A stretch of DNA of 48,492 nucleotides from Muribaculaceae bacterium (GTDB lineage: Bacteria > Bacteroidota > Bacteroidia > Bacteroidales > Muribaculaceae): assembly GCA_022509065.1 (NCBI GenBank), contig JAFLTY010000016.1, positions 1-48,492 on the forward strand, in the 5' to 3' direction. The notes under the pieces were generated by a model that was given only the letters and a program-made list of their open reading frames with translations, made no database searches and was not told the DNA's origin. The translations under genes and the position numbers were made by a program. Positions 32,521 through 42,581 of this stretch are shown one piece after another (positions within the stretch are counted from its first letter, which is position 1; each line of letters starts with the position of its first letter).

Positions 32521-35511
32521 ATGACAAAAAAATTCTTTATTTTTCTTTTGGCCTTTTTGTCTTGTTTGACAATGTCGGCTCAAGAGATAAAAGTCACCGG
32601 TACGGTAACTGATTCTGAAGGAGAACCACTTATAGGTGTCTCTATTGTGGATAAGAGTACCCCCGGGAAAGGTGCTATCACAGACATTGACGGTAATTAT
32701 TCTATTTCTATGCCAACCAATGGAAAGCTTACTTTCGGTATGGTTGGCTACGTTACAGAAACCATTTCCATTGATGGCCGTAGCGAGATAAACGTTGTAA
32801 TGAAAGAAGACACCAACATTCTTGACGAACTGGTAGTCGTTGGTTACGGAACGCAAAACCGCTCCAAGATGTCTTCCTCGGTTGCCACAGTGTCAGCTAA
32901 AGATGCTATAAAACAACAATCATCCAACGTCGCTTCCTCGCTGCAAGGACGCGCAGCCGGTGTCGATGTCGTACAACAAGGCGGTATTGCCGGAGCAGAT
33001 GTAAATATAGTCGTACGTGGTGCAGCCTCGCTGACAGCTACCGACCCTCTTTATATCATAGACGGTGTATTTGCAAATAGCGGTTTGTCAACCCTTAACC
33101 CTTCGGACATTGAAACCATTCAAGTCTTAAAAGACGGCGCTGCCGCCGCTATCTACGGTTCACGTGCCGCTAACGGCGTTGTTATCATTACGACTAAGAA
33201 CGGTCAAAAAGGCTCGGTAAAGGTGAATGCCAATTTCGGTTTCAGCGTACAAACGCTCGCTCATACCCCCAAATTCCTTAACGCATCCCAATGGCGTGAG
33301 TTCGCCAATATGGTAAGTGACAATAGCGGTCTGGCTCGCGCCCCCGAAAATGTAAATCCCACCGATCCCTCAATCGATACAGACTGGGTTGATGTTTGGA
33401 CTCGTAATGCTCCCATCTATACAGCAGACGCACAGATTTCAGGAGGTAACGACTACGGAACATACTCTTTCTCGCTGGGATATCTCAATCAAGAAGGTGT
33501 TACCTTGAAATCTGAATATGAAAAATACAGTGCCCGTACGAACTCGAACTGGCAGTTCGGACGCTTCTTTGTTTCGGAAAACGCACAGATTGTATGGCGT
33601 CATCGCACTCCCACCTCGACCTTCAACATTGGCATGCCGACACTTCCTGTCACCGACCAGTATGGCCGTTATGCCTCGTGGGGTTCGCAATACTATATAG
33701 AAGCTGAAGACGCACGACGCAATAATCCCTTCGGAGGGTTATACGCAACCGACACTTATACAAATTACTTTGATGTAATGGGCGGTTTCAGCGCAGGTGT
33801 CGAGATAATCAAAGGTCTTAAATTTACAACATCGTTCAGCGGCAACTATACGGCATCGCATGGTTATACCCACACTCCTATATATTATACAATGTGGGAT
33901 GAAAACGGGACTCCCGATAGCGACTATGGCAATCCTAAAAACTCGTTGAGCGAAAGCCGTGGACAGACATCAAACTATACGTGGGATAATGTATTTAACT
34001 TTGACCGTGACTTTGGTAAACATTCGCTTTCTGTTACTTTGGGACAGAGTTGGATGCGCGAGTTCTACCGTGGCATGAGCTACGAGACAATAGACGACCT
34101 GGGTGCCTCCAATATTGTGGGTGTAACAAACGTGGACGCGAAGGTATCCTCTAACGAGAAAAATGCTGCTCTGCTTTCGTTCTTTGGTCGTGCCAACTAT
34201 GACTTCGACGGAAGATATCTTCTGTCGGCAAGTCTCCGTCGTGACGAATCCTCGAAGTTCCATAAAAACCATCGCGTAGGTTATTTCCCCGCCGTATCGG
34301 CCGGTTGGAACATGCACAACGAGAAATGGCTACAAGGTACAACTGTTTCGCTCCTTAAAATCACTGCCTCTTACGGCGAATTGGGAGCAAACTTCCTCAA
34401 CCCTTACAACTTCGACAATATTGCTTTCGGTCCTATCGTATATACCGTAGGTGGAATACGTTATGTTGACGGCCGCGCCGCTTATCTTAAAACAACAAAC
34501 CTTAAATGGGAAACATCGAAAACAGCAGACGTAGGGTTGGAATTAGGTTTGTTTAATAACGAAGTTACTTTCCATGTCAACTACTTCTATAAGAAGAATG
34601 TCGACCTTTTGGCAACAATTGACCTTAACCTCTCTTCCGGTCAGATTTTTGAAGTCAACACCTCTAACGAAACACCATACGTTAATACTGCCTCTGTACA
34701 GAACAAAGGTTGGGAATTCATGGTGAATTGGCACCGTAACTTCACACGTGATTTCCGTATTAATGCCACAGCAAACCTTTCAACTTTGAGCAATAAGGTT
34801 CTTGCACTTGGTGACAATGTTCAACCCATTACCTCAGGTACATTCTCGTCTAAATTCTCGGATGCGGCCACGATTACTCGTCCGGGCGATCCTATCGGCT
34901 CATTCTATGGCTATAAAATTGACGGATTCGATGCCGACGGTAACTTTATTTTCCACGATGAAAATGGTGACGGTATAGTGACCGCCGACGATAAAGTGAT
35001 ATTGGGTAGCTCGATACCTAAAATCAGCTATGGTCTCAACCTGGACTTTATTTATAAAGATTTCGACCTCTCATTGTTCTTCAACGGTGTAGGCGGAAAT
35101 AAGATATTCAATGCACAGAAATATCAATATTATTTTAACTATGCGAATAACATGGTTGTTGATGTGTTGAATTCTTGGACACCCGACAATAAGAATACCT
35201 ACGTGCCTGTTGCTAAGGTTACCAATGCCGATGGCGGTAACTCTCTCCCCAGCGAATTTTATGTTGAAGATGGTTCATATTTCCGTCTGAAAAACGTTCA
35301 GTTAGGTTATACCCTTCCTGAAAGACTTTCAAAAAAGGCATATATGAGCAACCTTCGTTTCTACTTCTCGGTTCAGAATGTCTTTACTTGCACAAAGTAT
35401 TCAGGATTTGACCCAGAAGTTAGCTCGAATACATTGTTCGCTCGTGGCGTTGACCAGAATTCTTATCCCAACGCACGGACATATACTATCGGTTTTAATC
35501 TAACATTCTAA
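32521..35511 (+). CDS. susC: SusC-family TonB-dependent outer-membrane transporter
   Basis: This is the outer-membrane channel of a glycan importer. The 996 residues start with a signal peptide (to about residue 20). A carboxypeptidase-regulatory-like domain (about 24-100), the TonB-box region LDELVVVGYGTQ (about 101-112), the plug (PLYIIDGVF, then DGAAAAIYGSRAANGVVIITTK) and a long beta-barrel ending in an aromatic (IGFNLTF) follow. There is no anti-sigma STN domain, so it is not tied to an ECF sigma switch. It is followed by its SusD partner. Substrate is inferred from the neighbouring sialic-acid genes, since the symbol only names the family. Confidence 0.95.
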   Translation: MTKKFFIFLLAFLSCLTMSAQEIKVTGTVTDSEGEPLIGVSIVDKSTPGKGAITDIDGNYSISMPTNGKLTFGMVGYVTETISIDGRSEINVVMKEDTNILDELVVVGYGTQNRSKMSSSVATVSAKDAIKQQSSNVASSLQGRAAGVDVVQQGGIAGADVNIVVRGAASLTATDPLYIIDGVFANSGLSTLNPSDIETIQVLKDGAAAAIYGSRAANGVVIITTKNGQKGSVKVNANFGFSVQTLAHTPKFLNASQWREFANMVSDNSGLARAPENVNPTDPSIDTDWVDVWTRNAPIYTADAQISGGNDYGTYSFSLGYLNQEGVTLKSEYEKYSARTNSNWQFGRFFVSENAQIVWRHRTPTSTFNIGMPTLPVTDQYGRYASWGSQYYIEAEDARRNNPFGGLYATDTYTNYFDVMGGFSAGVEIIKGLKFTTSFSGNYTASHGYTHTPIYYTMWDENGTPDSDYGNPKNSLSESRGQTSNYTWDNVFNFDRDFGKHSLSVTLGQSWMREFYRGMSYETIDDLGASNIVGVTNVDAKVSSNEKNAALLSFFGRANYDFDGRYLLSASLRRDESSKFHKNHRVGYFPAVSAGWNMHNEKWLQGTTVSLLKITASYGELGANFLNPYNFDNIAFGPIVYTVGGIRYVDGRAAYLKTTNLKWETSKTADVGLELGLFNNEVTFHVNYFYKKNVDLLATIDLNLSSGQIFEVNTSNETPYVNTASVQNKGWEFMVNWHRNFTRDFRINATANLSTLSNKVLALGDNVQPITSGTFSSKFSDAATITRPGDPIGSFYGYKIDGFDADGNFIFHDENGDGIVTADDKVILGSSIPKISYGLNLDFIYKDFDLSLFFNGVGGNKIFNAQKYQYYFNYANNMVVDVLNSWTPDNKNTYVPVAKVTNADGGNSLPSEFYVEDGSYFRLKNVQLGYTLPERLSKKAYMSNLRFYFSVQNVFTCTKYSGFDPEVSSNTLFARGVDQNSYPNARTYTIGFNLTF

Positions 35512-35522
35512 ACTTAAGCAAC

Positions 35523-37220
35523 ATGAAATACTTAAATAAAATATTTACGATCGGTGTTGCTGCGCTTCTTCTTACTTCGTGTAATGATGTTTTCGATGAT
35601 CTTGCAGTGAATCCGCAGCAGCCCAGTATGGACTCATACTTCACCACACCCGAAGCTGTAAACGAAGCTGTCATGGTTTGTTACGGTTATGTCCAGACAC
35701 AACGTAGCTTTGGAGCCTCGGCATCAAAAACAATGATTATCCGTTCGGACGAGGCTTCCTCAAACTCCGATTACGGTCGCCCGGGTATGTATGGTTCGGG
35801 ACTTAACTCAAGTTATTATACAATAATGCAGCCTTTTGGCTTGATTTATTCAACGGCTTCACAGGCTACATACGTGATAGAGAATATCGATAAGGTAGAG
35901 TTTTACGACCAGACCCAAAAGAACGCTTATCTTGGTGAAGCGTATTTTTGGAGAGCTTTCGCTCATTTCTATCTGTTGACCAATTATCGTAAAGTCGCTC
36001 TAATCAAACACGCGCCTAAGGGCATGGAGGATTATGTGCGCGATTTGAACACTCCCGACGAAGTCTGGGATTTTATCGCGGAAGATTTGCAATATGCTAA
36101 AGAATACCTTCCCAAAAAAGGATATTGGAAAGGTCCCCAACTCGGTCGTGTGACTGCAGCTTCTGCAGCTGCGTTACGTGGTAAAGCTTTTCTGTATCGT
36201 AGCGGTATCGAGCCCATATATGGCACATCAACCAAAACTTACTATGACGAAGCCGCTACCGAATTTGATGAAATCATCAAAGGTACCTACGGCAGCTATA
36301 ACCTTGTCAACTATGAATACAACTTTGATGTAGCTCACGAAAACAACGACGAAAGCATTTTAGAACTCCAGTTCTTAGGTGATGTTATCAATAACACCTT
36401 CAACCCGGGTCAGTCGACTTCAGGCTTGGCTTTCGACCCTCGTGGCCTCATGTTGCCCGGTGCGGGATCAGGATACGAAGGCGTTGTCCACGAATGGTTA
36501 TATGACGCTTTTGTCAACAGCATTGACAAGGACGGTTATACGGATATGCGTATGTTCCATACCATGTTCTTCAACGACCTTGCTCCTGAAATCAAAGCGC
36601 GTCCGGGTCAGCGTGTAACCGGCCCCGGCGGTTATCACTTCGAAGACCTGTATCCTCAGGGTAATTTCTCGACAGCCGCTAATACACGCACTCACCCTTA
36701 TAAAGCTGGATTCCTTAAAGGAATGGATCTGTCAATGCCTATGCGTAACAACGACCCCACTTCATTGGCAGGTGTCGGCGCAGGTGTGCAGGAATACATC
36801 TATAACCAGCCTCGCGCGCATGGCGTGAACTGGAGATGGATCCGTTATGCCGATGTACTTCTTATGTATGCCGAAGCTGTGATCAGCGGAGGTAAAGCAG
36901 GTTCGACTTCGGCTGTTGAAGCATTCAACAAAGTGAGAGAACGTGCCAACATGGCTCCTGTGAGCGGCCTGACAATGGAAACGATTAAGAACGAGCGTAT
37001 TCTTGAATTCGCACTCGAAGGACATCGTTTCTACGACCTGCTCCGTTGGGGTGAACTGGCAGATCGTTTCCATGAATTGGAACGGAAGGATCCCAACTTC
37101 AAAAAACTGATTTCGGATACCGATTATGAAGGCTTTACGGCAAACAAACACGAATGGTTGCCTATCCCTATCTCGGAGATTGAATCTAATCCTAAAGCAC
37201 AACAGAACCCCGGTTATTAA
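35523..37220 (+). CDS. susD: SusD-family outer-membrane glycan-binding lipoprotein
   Basis: SusD-type proteins cap the SusC channel and bind glycans at the surface. The 565-residue lipoprotein has a lipobox ending with Cys20 (LLTSC). It has the tetratricopeptide-like helical N-terminal half with the AYFWRAFAHFYLLTNYRKVAL segment, and a C-terminal domain with RWIRYADVLLMYAEAV and the ending NPGY typical of the family. It begins 11 bp after susC and ends 2 bp before the first propeller gene. Confidence 0.95.
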   Translation: MKYLNKIFTIGVAALLLTSCNDVFDDLAVNPQQPSMDSYFTTPEAVNEAVMVCYGYVQTQRSFGASASKTMIIRSDEASSNSDYGRPGMYGSGLNSSYYTIMQPFGLIYSTASQATYVIENIDKVEFYDQTQKNAYLGEAYFWRAFAHFYLLTNYRKVALIKHAPKGMEDYVRDLNTPDEVWDFIAEDLQYAKEYLPKKGYWKGPQLGRVTAASAAALRGKAFLYRSGIEPIYGTSTKTYYDEAATEFDEIIKGTYGSYNLVNYEYNFDVAHENNDESILELQFLGDVINNTFNPGQSTSGLAFDPRGLMLPGAGSGYEGVVHEWLYDAFVNSIDKDGYTDMRMFHTMFFNDLAPEIKARPGQRVTGPGGYHFEDLYPQGNFSTAANTRTHPYKAGFLKGMDLSMPMRNNDPTSLAGVGAGVQEYIYNQPRAHGVNWRWIRYADVLLMYAEAVISGGKAGSTSAVEAFNKVRERANMAPVSGLTMETIKNERILEFALEGHRFYDLLRWGELADRFHELERKDPNFKKLISDTDYEGFTANKHEWLPIPISEIESNPKAQQNPGY

Positions 37221-37222
37221 TT

Positions 37223-38926
37223 ATGACACTCCATAAAATAACAAAGTTCTTCATCGCAGGTATAGCCATAGCGGCAACTTTTGCCGCTAATGGCTATGCA
37301 TCTGGTGAAACGCTCTATAATGGCATACAGTTGCCCGAGCAATGGCCTCCAAGGTACGCTGAACCTGATACAGCATGCGAAATGCCCGTCCCTTATCTTG
37401 TCAATAAGCCCTCTGTTATTCCTATTAATGTAGGAAGACAGCTCTTTGTTGATAATTTCTTAATTGCATCTTCCGATATGACTCCGGTCTACCACACTCC
37501 TGACTTCTATGTGGGCAATCCTGTATTGGAGCCAACCGAAGAATGGGAGAATACCATCGAAGGCGCGCCTTACGCTGCTCCTTTTAGCGATGGTATATGG
37601 TATGACGATAACGACGGAAAGTACAAAATGTGGTATCTCGCAGGTGCAGGAACCATCCATAAGCAAGACAAACAGACGTTTTACACAGGTTACGCTGAAT
37701 CAAACGATGGCATACACTGGACAAAACCGAAACTTGACATAATGGATGGAACATGTATTGTAGATACGGCTAATCGTGACGCAGCCACAATATGGCTTGA
37801 CAAAAAAGAAATCGATCCGTCGAGACGATTCAAGATGTTTAACGTGGAACGTCGTCCCACCGACCGCCGATGGCAGTTCATCCTTAAATATTCGCCCGAT
37901 GGCATACATTGGAGTGAAGGTGTAGCACAATCGGGAGACTTGTATGACCGCTCTTCTGTTTTCTATAACCCGTTCCGCGATGTTTGGTGCTTGTCAATGA
38001 GATACAGCACAAACGTTTCATCTCGTTCACGCAGCTATCTCGAAGCTCATGACCCTGAAACAGCCGTTTCAATGGCACATCGTGTGCGTAAAGGTGTCCC
38101 CGATAAAAATGTCGTGTATTGGTTTACGCCGGACGACAAGGAACCAAGACATCCGAACTTCCCTGAAGTAAATCCGGGCATTTATAACTTCGACTGCATT
38201 CCTTATGAAAGCATTATGTTAGGTCAATATGCTATATGGCAAGGACCCGAAAATAATATATGCGCGGATTTAGGAATACAGAAGCGTAACGAAATCGGAT
38301 TGGGTTATTCGCGTGACGGTTTCCATTTTTCGCGTCCTTCTCATAAACCTTTTATGGCCAATGATACTACCGAGGGCGCATGGAACTGGGGCAATATGCA
38401 GTCTATAGGTGGTGTTCCTCTAATCGTTGGCGATTCACTGTATTTTTATTGTAGCGGTCGCCGATTGAACGACATTATGTGGGACAGTTATACATCTACC
38501 GGATTGGCCAAATTGCGCCGTGACGGTTTCGTGTCGATGAATGCCGGTAAATCGGAAGGGACTCTTCTAACCGAACCAGTAATCTTTGACGGTGAATACC
38601 TTTTTGTCAATGCTGATGTAAAGGGTAAAAAATCAGAGTTGTTAGTCGAAGTTACCGATCTTGAAGGGAATCCCATACCAGGATTTGAGAAAAAAGACTG
38701 CATCGGGATGAAACGTGCTGATTCCACAAAGAATAGAATTCAGTGGAAGAATAACGATACACTTGCTTCATTAAAAGGCCAACCCGTTAGGTTTAAATTC
38801 TACGTCACCGACGGAGATTTATACTCATTCTGGGTATCGCCATGGGAAACAGGCGAGAGTCGTGGCTATACTGCAGGCGGTGGCCCGGGTCTTTCCAAAA
38901 CCGGCCAAGATATTCCGGCCATTTAA
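37223..38926 (+). CDS. secreted beta-propeller glycosidase-like protein, paralogue 1
   Basis: The 567-residue protein has a signal peptide (cleavage near residue 27). RQLFVDNFLI at 72-81, APFSDGIWYDD at 119-129 and KMWY near 135 belong to a large, poorly characterized Bacteroidetes/Planctomycetes group with a five-bladed propeller fold like GH32/GH43. Repeated SxDGxxW motifs (SNDGIHW 160-166, SPDGIHW, SRDGFHF) resemble Asp-box-type turns of propellers. A beta-sandwich tail ends with GYTAGGGPGL, shared by all three paralogues. Enzymatic activity is not shown. Location between susD and a lipoprotein paralogue, in a locus with NanA and the epimerase, suggests it acts on a sialylated glycan. Likely periplasmic. 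Confidence 0.82.
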   Translation: MTLHKITKFFIAGIAIAATFAANGYASGETLYNGIQLPEQWPPRYAEPDTACEMPVPYLVNKPSVIPINVGRQLFVDNFLIASSDMTPVYHTPDFYVGNPVLEPTEEWENTIEGAPYAAPFSDGIWYDDNDGKYKMWYLAGAGTIHKQDKQTFYTGYAESNDGIHWTKPKLDIMDGTCIVDTANRDAATIWLDKKEIDPSRRFKMFNVERRPTDRRWQFILKYSPDGIHWSEGVAQSGDLYDRSSVFYNPFRDVWCLSMRYSTNVSSRSRSYLEAHDPETAVSMAHRVRKGVPDKNVVYWFTPDDKEPRHPNFPEVNPGIYNFDCIPYESIMLGQYAIWQGPENNICADLGIQKRNEIGLGYSRDGFHFSRPSHKPFMANDTTEGAWNWGNMQSIGGVPLIVGDSLYFYCSGRRLNDIMWDSYTSTGLAKLRRDGFVSMNAGKSEGTLLTEPVIFDGEYLFVNADVKGKKSELLVEVTDLEGNPIPGFEKKDCIGMKRADSTKNRIQWKNNDTLASLKGQPVRFKFYVTDGDLYSFWVSPWETGESRGYTAGGGPGLSKTGQDIPAI

Positions 38927-38938
38927 AAATGTAAAAAG

Positions 38939-40690
38939 ATGCGATTAAAGAATATATTAGGTATTGCGTTGAGTGTTGGTTGCCTTCTTGGCTCATGCAG
39001 CAAGGAGAATGAACCTACGTCTCCTCCCAACAATAGCGAAGGAACTAACGAACAACCGACCACACCGGCCACACCGGCCACACCCGCTTACCCTGAAATT
39101 CCGAATCCCGATCCCACTTCCAGGTTACTCTACAATGGGATTTCTTTACCGACGGTTTGGCCTCCAACGACATCGACGGCTTATGTAACCTCCGGTATGA
39201 CTCCCAATTATCTATTTAACAAACCTTCAGTTATAGATATTACGATAGGGAGGCAATTATTTGTTGATGATTTTCTTATTTCGCAAACATCGCTTAAACG
39301 CAACTGGCATCGCGCTGAGTATCATCCTTCTTCGCCGGTTCTTGTCCCTGAAAAGGAATGGGAACTCAACGGAAAAGGAGGCGGTTCGGCTGCTCCGTTC
39401 AGCGATGGTGTTTGGTATGACGAAACTGACAACAAATTCAAGATGTGGTATATGGCTGCCGGAGGCTCTTACGGCGGAGGTAATATGGTGACTTGTTATG
39501 CAGAGTCTGCAGACGGTATTAACTGGACACGACCTTCATTGAATGTCGTTGCCGGAACCAATATTGTGCATTCCGGAAAGAATAGAGACTCCAATACCGT
39601 GTGGCTTGATAAGAACGCTGCTAATGAATATGAGCGATACAAAATGTTCCAATCAAGCGATGGTGCAGGCAACTGGAAATATCATTATTACACATCTTCT
39701 GATGGTAAAGCCTGGCGCGAAGTGAATGAATCAAAATCGATTGCAGACCGTTCGACTGTGTTTAAAAATCCATTCCGTGGAGTTTGGGTATGGTCTTTAC
39801 GACATAACGTGCGGGTAAATTCAGCGACCCTGATACGTGGTAGAGATTACATGGAGAACGCCGATGCGACTGCCGGCAATAAGTTGGCTGAAGCTGATTT
39901 GCAGAGGTTTTGGTTCGGAGCATGGCCTTCGGAACCCACGCATCCTGTTTATACCGATGTGCAACCGGCTATTTATAACTTGGACGCTATAGGTTATGAA
40001 AGTGTTATGCTTGGAATATTCTCTGTATGGTCGGGACCTGAGAATGACGTATGTTCTGCCGATGGTGTAATCAAACGCAATCAATTGCTTCTTGGCTATA
40101 GCCGAGACGGATGGAACTGGTATAGAGAAGATTTCGTGCCCTTCTGTCCCGTAAGCGATGATAAGTCAGCTTGGAATAACGGCAATATTCAATCGGCTGT
40201 GGGCTCGCCCATCATAGTTGGAGACAAATTGTATTTCTATATGAGTGGTAGGCATTTTAGCTCTACCGGTCAGGAGATTGTTTCTACAGGACTTGCAACA
40301 CTTCGACGCGATGGGTTTGCTTCAATGTCCGGGACAGGCGAGATTCTTACAGAACCACTCAAATTCTCCGGTGAGTATTTCTTCGTGAATGCAGCTATAA
40401 AGGGCTCATTAACCGTAGAAATCCAGGATGAAAAAGGAACCCCGATTACTGGGTTTACGAAAAGTGACTGTGTGAGCGTCACCGGTGACGGAACTTGTAA
40501 GCAAGTTAAGTGGAAAAACAATGAGACCCTCTCGTCTCTTAAAGGTAGAACTATAAGAGTCAAATTCTTTGTAAATGATGGCGACCTTTATGCGTTCTGG
40601 ATAACACCGTTTGAAAAGGGCAACAGTTTCGGATATACTGCCGGAGGTGGCCCCGGATTATACAAACTTGGAATTGATGCTCCGTATTAA
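38939..40690 (+). CDS. beta-propeller glycosidase-like lipoprotein, paralogue 2
   Basis: The 583-residue protein is a lipoprotein (Cys20, then SKENE) with a flexible linker containing TPATPATPA (about 42-50), consistent with anchoring at the cell surface. It has QLFVDDFLI at 106-114, the APFSDGVWYDE and KMWY motifs, SADGINW and SRDGWNW repeats, and the shared GYTAGGGPGL ending. It resembles paralogue 1 over its whole length. As the anchored member it may make the first cut outside the cell, followed by paralogue 1 in the periplasm. That division of labour is an inference. Confidence 0.82.
   Translation: MRLKNILGIALSVGCLLGSCSKENEPTSPPNNSEGTNEQPTTPATPATPAYPEIPNPDPTSRLLYNGISLPTVWPPTTSTAYVTSGMTPNYLFNKPSVIDITIGRQLFVDDFLISQTSLKRNWHRAEYHPSSPVLVPEKEWELNGKGGGSAAPFSDGVWYDETDNKFKMWYMAAGGSYGGGNMVTCYAESADGINWTRPSLNVVAGTNIVHSGKNRDSNTVWLDKNAANEYERYKMFQSSDGAGNWKYHYYTSSDGKAWREVNESKSIADRSTVFKNPFRGVWVWSLRHNVRVNSATLIRGRDYMENADATAGNKLAEADLQRFWFGAWPSEPTHPVYTDVQPAIYNLDAIGYESVMLGIFSVWSGPENDVCSADGVIKRNQLLLGYSRDGWNWYREDFVPFCPVSDDKSAWNNGNIQSAVGSPIIVGDKLYFYMSGRHFSSTGQEIVSTGLATLRRDGFASMSGTGEILTEPLKFSGEYFFVNAAIKGSLTVEIQDEKGTPITGFTKSDCVSVTGDGTCKQVKWKNNETLSSLKGRTIRVKFFVNDGDLYAFWITPFEKGNSFGYTAGGGPGLYKLGIDAPY
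39061..39090 (+). repeat. short tandem repeat in the linker of propeller paralogue 2
   Basis: Three copies of a nine-base ACCGGCCAC-like unit encode the TPATPATPA part of the linker after the lipid anchor. Such a repeat may vary in copy number by slippage, changing only linker length. Confidence 0.55.
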
Positions 40691-40732
40691 TTTCAAATTT
40701 ACCAATTGTTTAATCAATCAATTAACAATATT

Positions 40733-42565
40733 ATGTTTAAGAAATTTTATAAAGGCCTATTGCTTGGAGCAATTACCATTTTTGCGGTTTCGTGCTCCGA
40801 AGACCATGAGTTCTATAACACCGCCGCTAAGGCCGGTATAGAACAAATGGGAGGAGAATATGAAGTTGGAGTTCCAATAACATTTAAAGACACAAGCGTG
40901 CCTACCGAAGGGACACGCATTGTGAGTTATTTCTGGGAATTCGGTGACGAGGATAATTCCACATCTACCGAAATGACACCAACCTTTACTTATAAAAAAG
41001 ACGGTACTTACACGGTAAAATTGACTGTGGAAGACTCAAATGAGCTAAAGGCATCCACCACAACCAAAGTTGTCATCGTCAATCCGACAAAAGCAGACTT
41101 CGAACTTGATCAGGAGGAATATCTGCTTGGCGACGTGGTTAATTTTAAAGACATCTCCACAACAAAAGGTTCAACAACAATCGTTGGTTGGTTCTGGGAA
41201 TTTGCAGATGAAAACCGTTCTACATCAACAGAGCAGAATCCCTCGTTCAAGTATCAGACCGCAGGTTCTTATCCCGTGAAACTGACTGTGACAGACTCTT
41301 ATGGTCTGACAGCTTCCGTGACAAAGAGTGTCAACATTCTCGATCCTACCATGATTATTGCCACACAATGGACAATGTCACTTGGTGGGGCTGTTAAAGC
41401 GGGTTCGTCGCCAGCGATGTCTCCCGATGGAAGCACCCTCTACATGATGCGTAGTAAAGCTGATACGGATCTTGCAGCTTTATATGCCTATGATTCCTCT
41501 AGCGGACAGGTTAAGTGGACATTAGACTTGAGCGAAGCTATGCAGGGATGTTCGCCTACGGCAACTGCTACTGATGTATTCAGTTCTCCCTCAGTAGGAG
41601 CGGACGGAACAATCTATATGATTGTACGCGACCTTCAGTCTACAAGCGCCGATCGCGTAGGCCCGGTTACCATTGCCGTTAATCCTAACGGTTCGGTTAA
41701 GTGGGCTAAAGCTAATGGTGCCGGCGGTACTAACTTATACGCTATTACTCCTGCAATCGACACTAACGGCAATATACTTGTTGCTACTCGTGGTAACGAA
41801 ATGTGGAAATATACACCTGACGGAGCTTGTACGATATTCAGCACCGAAGGAATCGGAGCTACCGCCGGTATATCTGTCTCAAAATCAGGCGTAGCTTACG
41901 CGGCAGCCAACGGTAAGAACGGTTTCTTCGCTACAGATATTAACTCAGGTGCACAACTTTGGAAGTATACGACAAATCTTGGTGGCGCAGCCGATGCGTT
42001 TACAGGTGCTTTGCGTTCGGCTCAGGCTTCTATCGGAGCTGACGGTACTATATACTTCGTAACTGACGCAGATTCAGGAGGAGGTGAAGTTATTGCATTA
42101 AACGCCAACGGCTCAACCAGTTGGATTTACAAGACTGCCGGGGCTATTCCCGATGGCGGTGTGGCAATCGGTGAAGATGGCACACTCTATGCAAATGGTG
42201 GCACATCGGCAGCCGAAGGGCTGATAGCTCTTGACAAGAACGGTAACCTGTTATGGAATTTCGCTACCAAAGCTAACGTACAGACTACTCCCACAATTGA
42301 CGACCGCGGGTACATCCATATTATAGACGCTCAAGCCAACTATTATGTGGTGAAACAAGACGGGACATTGTTCGCGGAAGATAACCTCGGGCAATCATGT
42401 ACTTCTACTCCCGTAATGGATGCTACCGGTCGTTTGTATGTTGCGGTAATTAAAGATGGTGTTGCGACAATGGTCTGCGTCTCCTCGAAAGCATCATCGT
42501 ACAACACAGTATCGGCTTGGCCGATGCGTGGTCAGAACCCGAGTCGCACAAGTTTACAGAAATAA
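40733..42565 (+). CDS. lipoprotein with two PKD domains and a PQQ-like beta-propeller
   Basis: The 610-residue lipoprotein has a lipobox ending at Cys21 followed by SED, an acidic surface-export-like signal. Two PKD domains follow (about residues 42-117 and 120-203, each with the FWEFGDE or FWEFADE motif and a TYTVKLTV or SYPVKLTV strand). The rest is a PQQ-type eight-bladed propeller pattern (ALYAYDSSSGQVKW, then repeated AVNPNGSVKW and ALNANGSTSW units). It sits where a surface glycan-binding protein is expected in a polysaccharide-utilization locus. Binding, rather than catalysis, is the likely role. The ATG at 40733 gives a proper lipobox; a TTG at 40706 is also in frame. Confidence 0.85.
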   Translation: MFKKFYKGLLLGAITIFAVSCSEDHEFYNTAAKAGIEQMGGEYEVGVPITFKDTSVPTEGTRIVSYFWEFGDEDNSTSTEMTPTFTYKKDGTYTVKLTVEDSNELKASTTTKVVIVNPTKADFELDQEEYLLGDVVNFKDISTTKGSTTIVGWFWEFADENRSTSTEQNPSFKYQTAGSYPVKLTVTDSYGLTASVTKSVNILDPTMIIATQWTMSLGGAVKAGSSPAMSPDGSTLYMMRSKADTDLAALYAYDSSSGQVKWTLDLSEAMQGCSPTATATDVFSSPSVGADGTIYMIVRDLQSTSADRVGPVTIAVNPNGSVKWAKANGAGGTNLYAITPAIDTNGNILVATRGNEMWKYTPDGACTIFSTEGIGATAGISVSKSGVAYAAANGKNGFFATDINSGAQLWKYTTNLGGAADAFTGALRSAQASIGADGTIYFVTDADSGGGEVIALNANGSTSWIYKTAGAIPDGGVAIGEDGTLYANGGTSAAEGLIALDKNGNLLWNFATKANVQTTPTIDDRGYIHIIDAQANYYVVKQDGTLFAEDNLGQSCTSTPVMDATGRLYVAVIKDGVATMVCVSSKASSYNTVSAWPMRGQNPSRTSLQK

Positions 42566-42581
42566 TTTGCACTGAACATCT

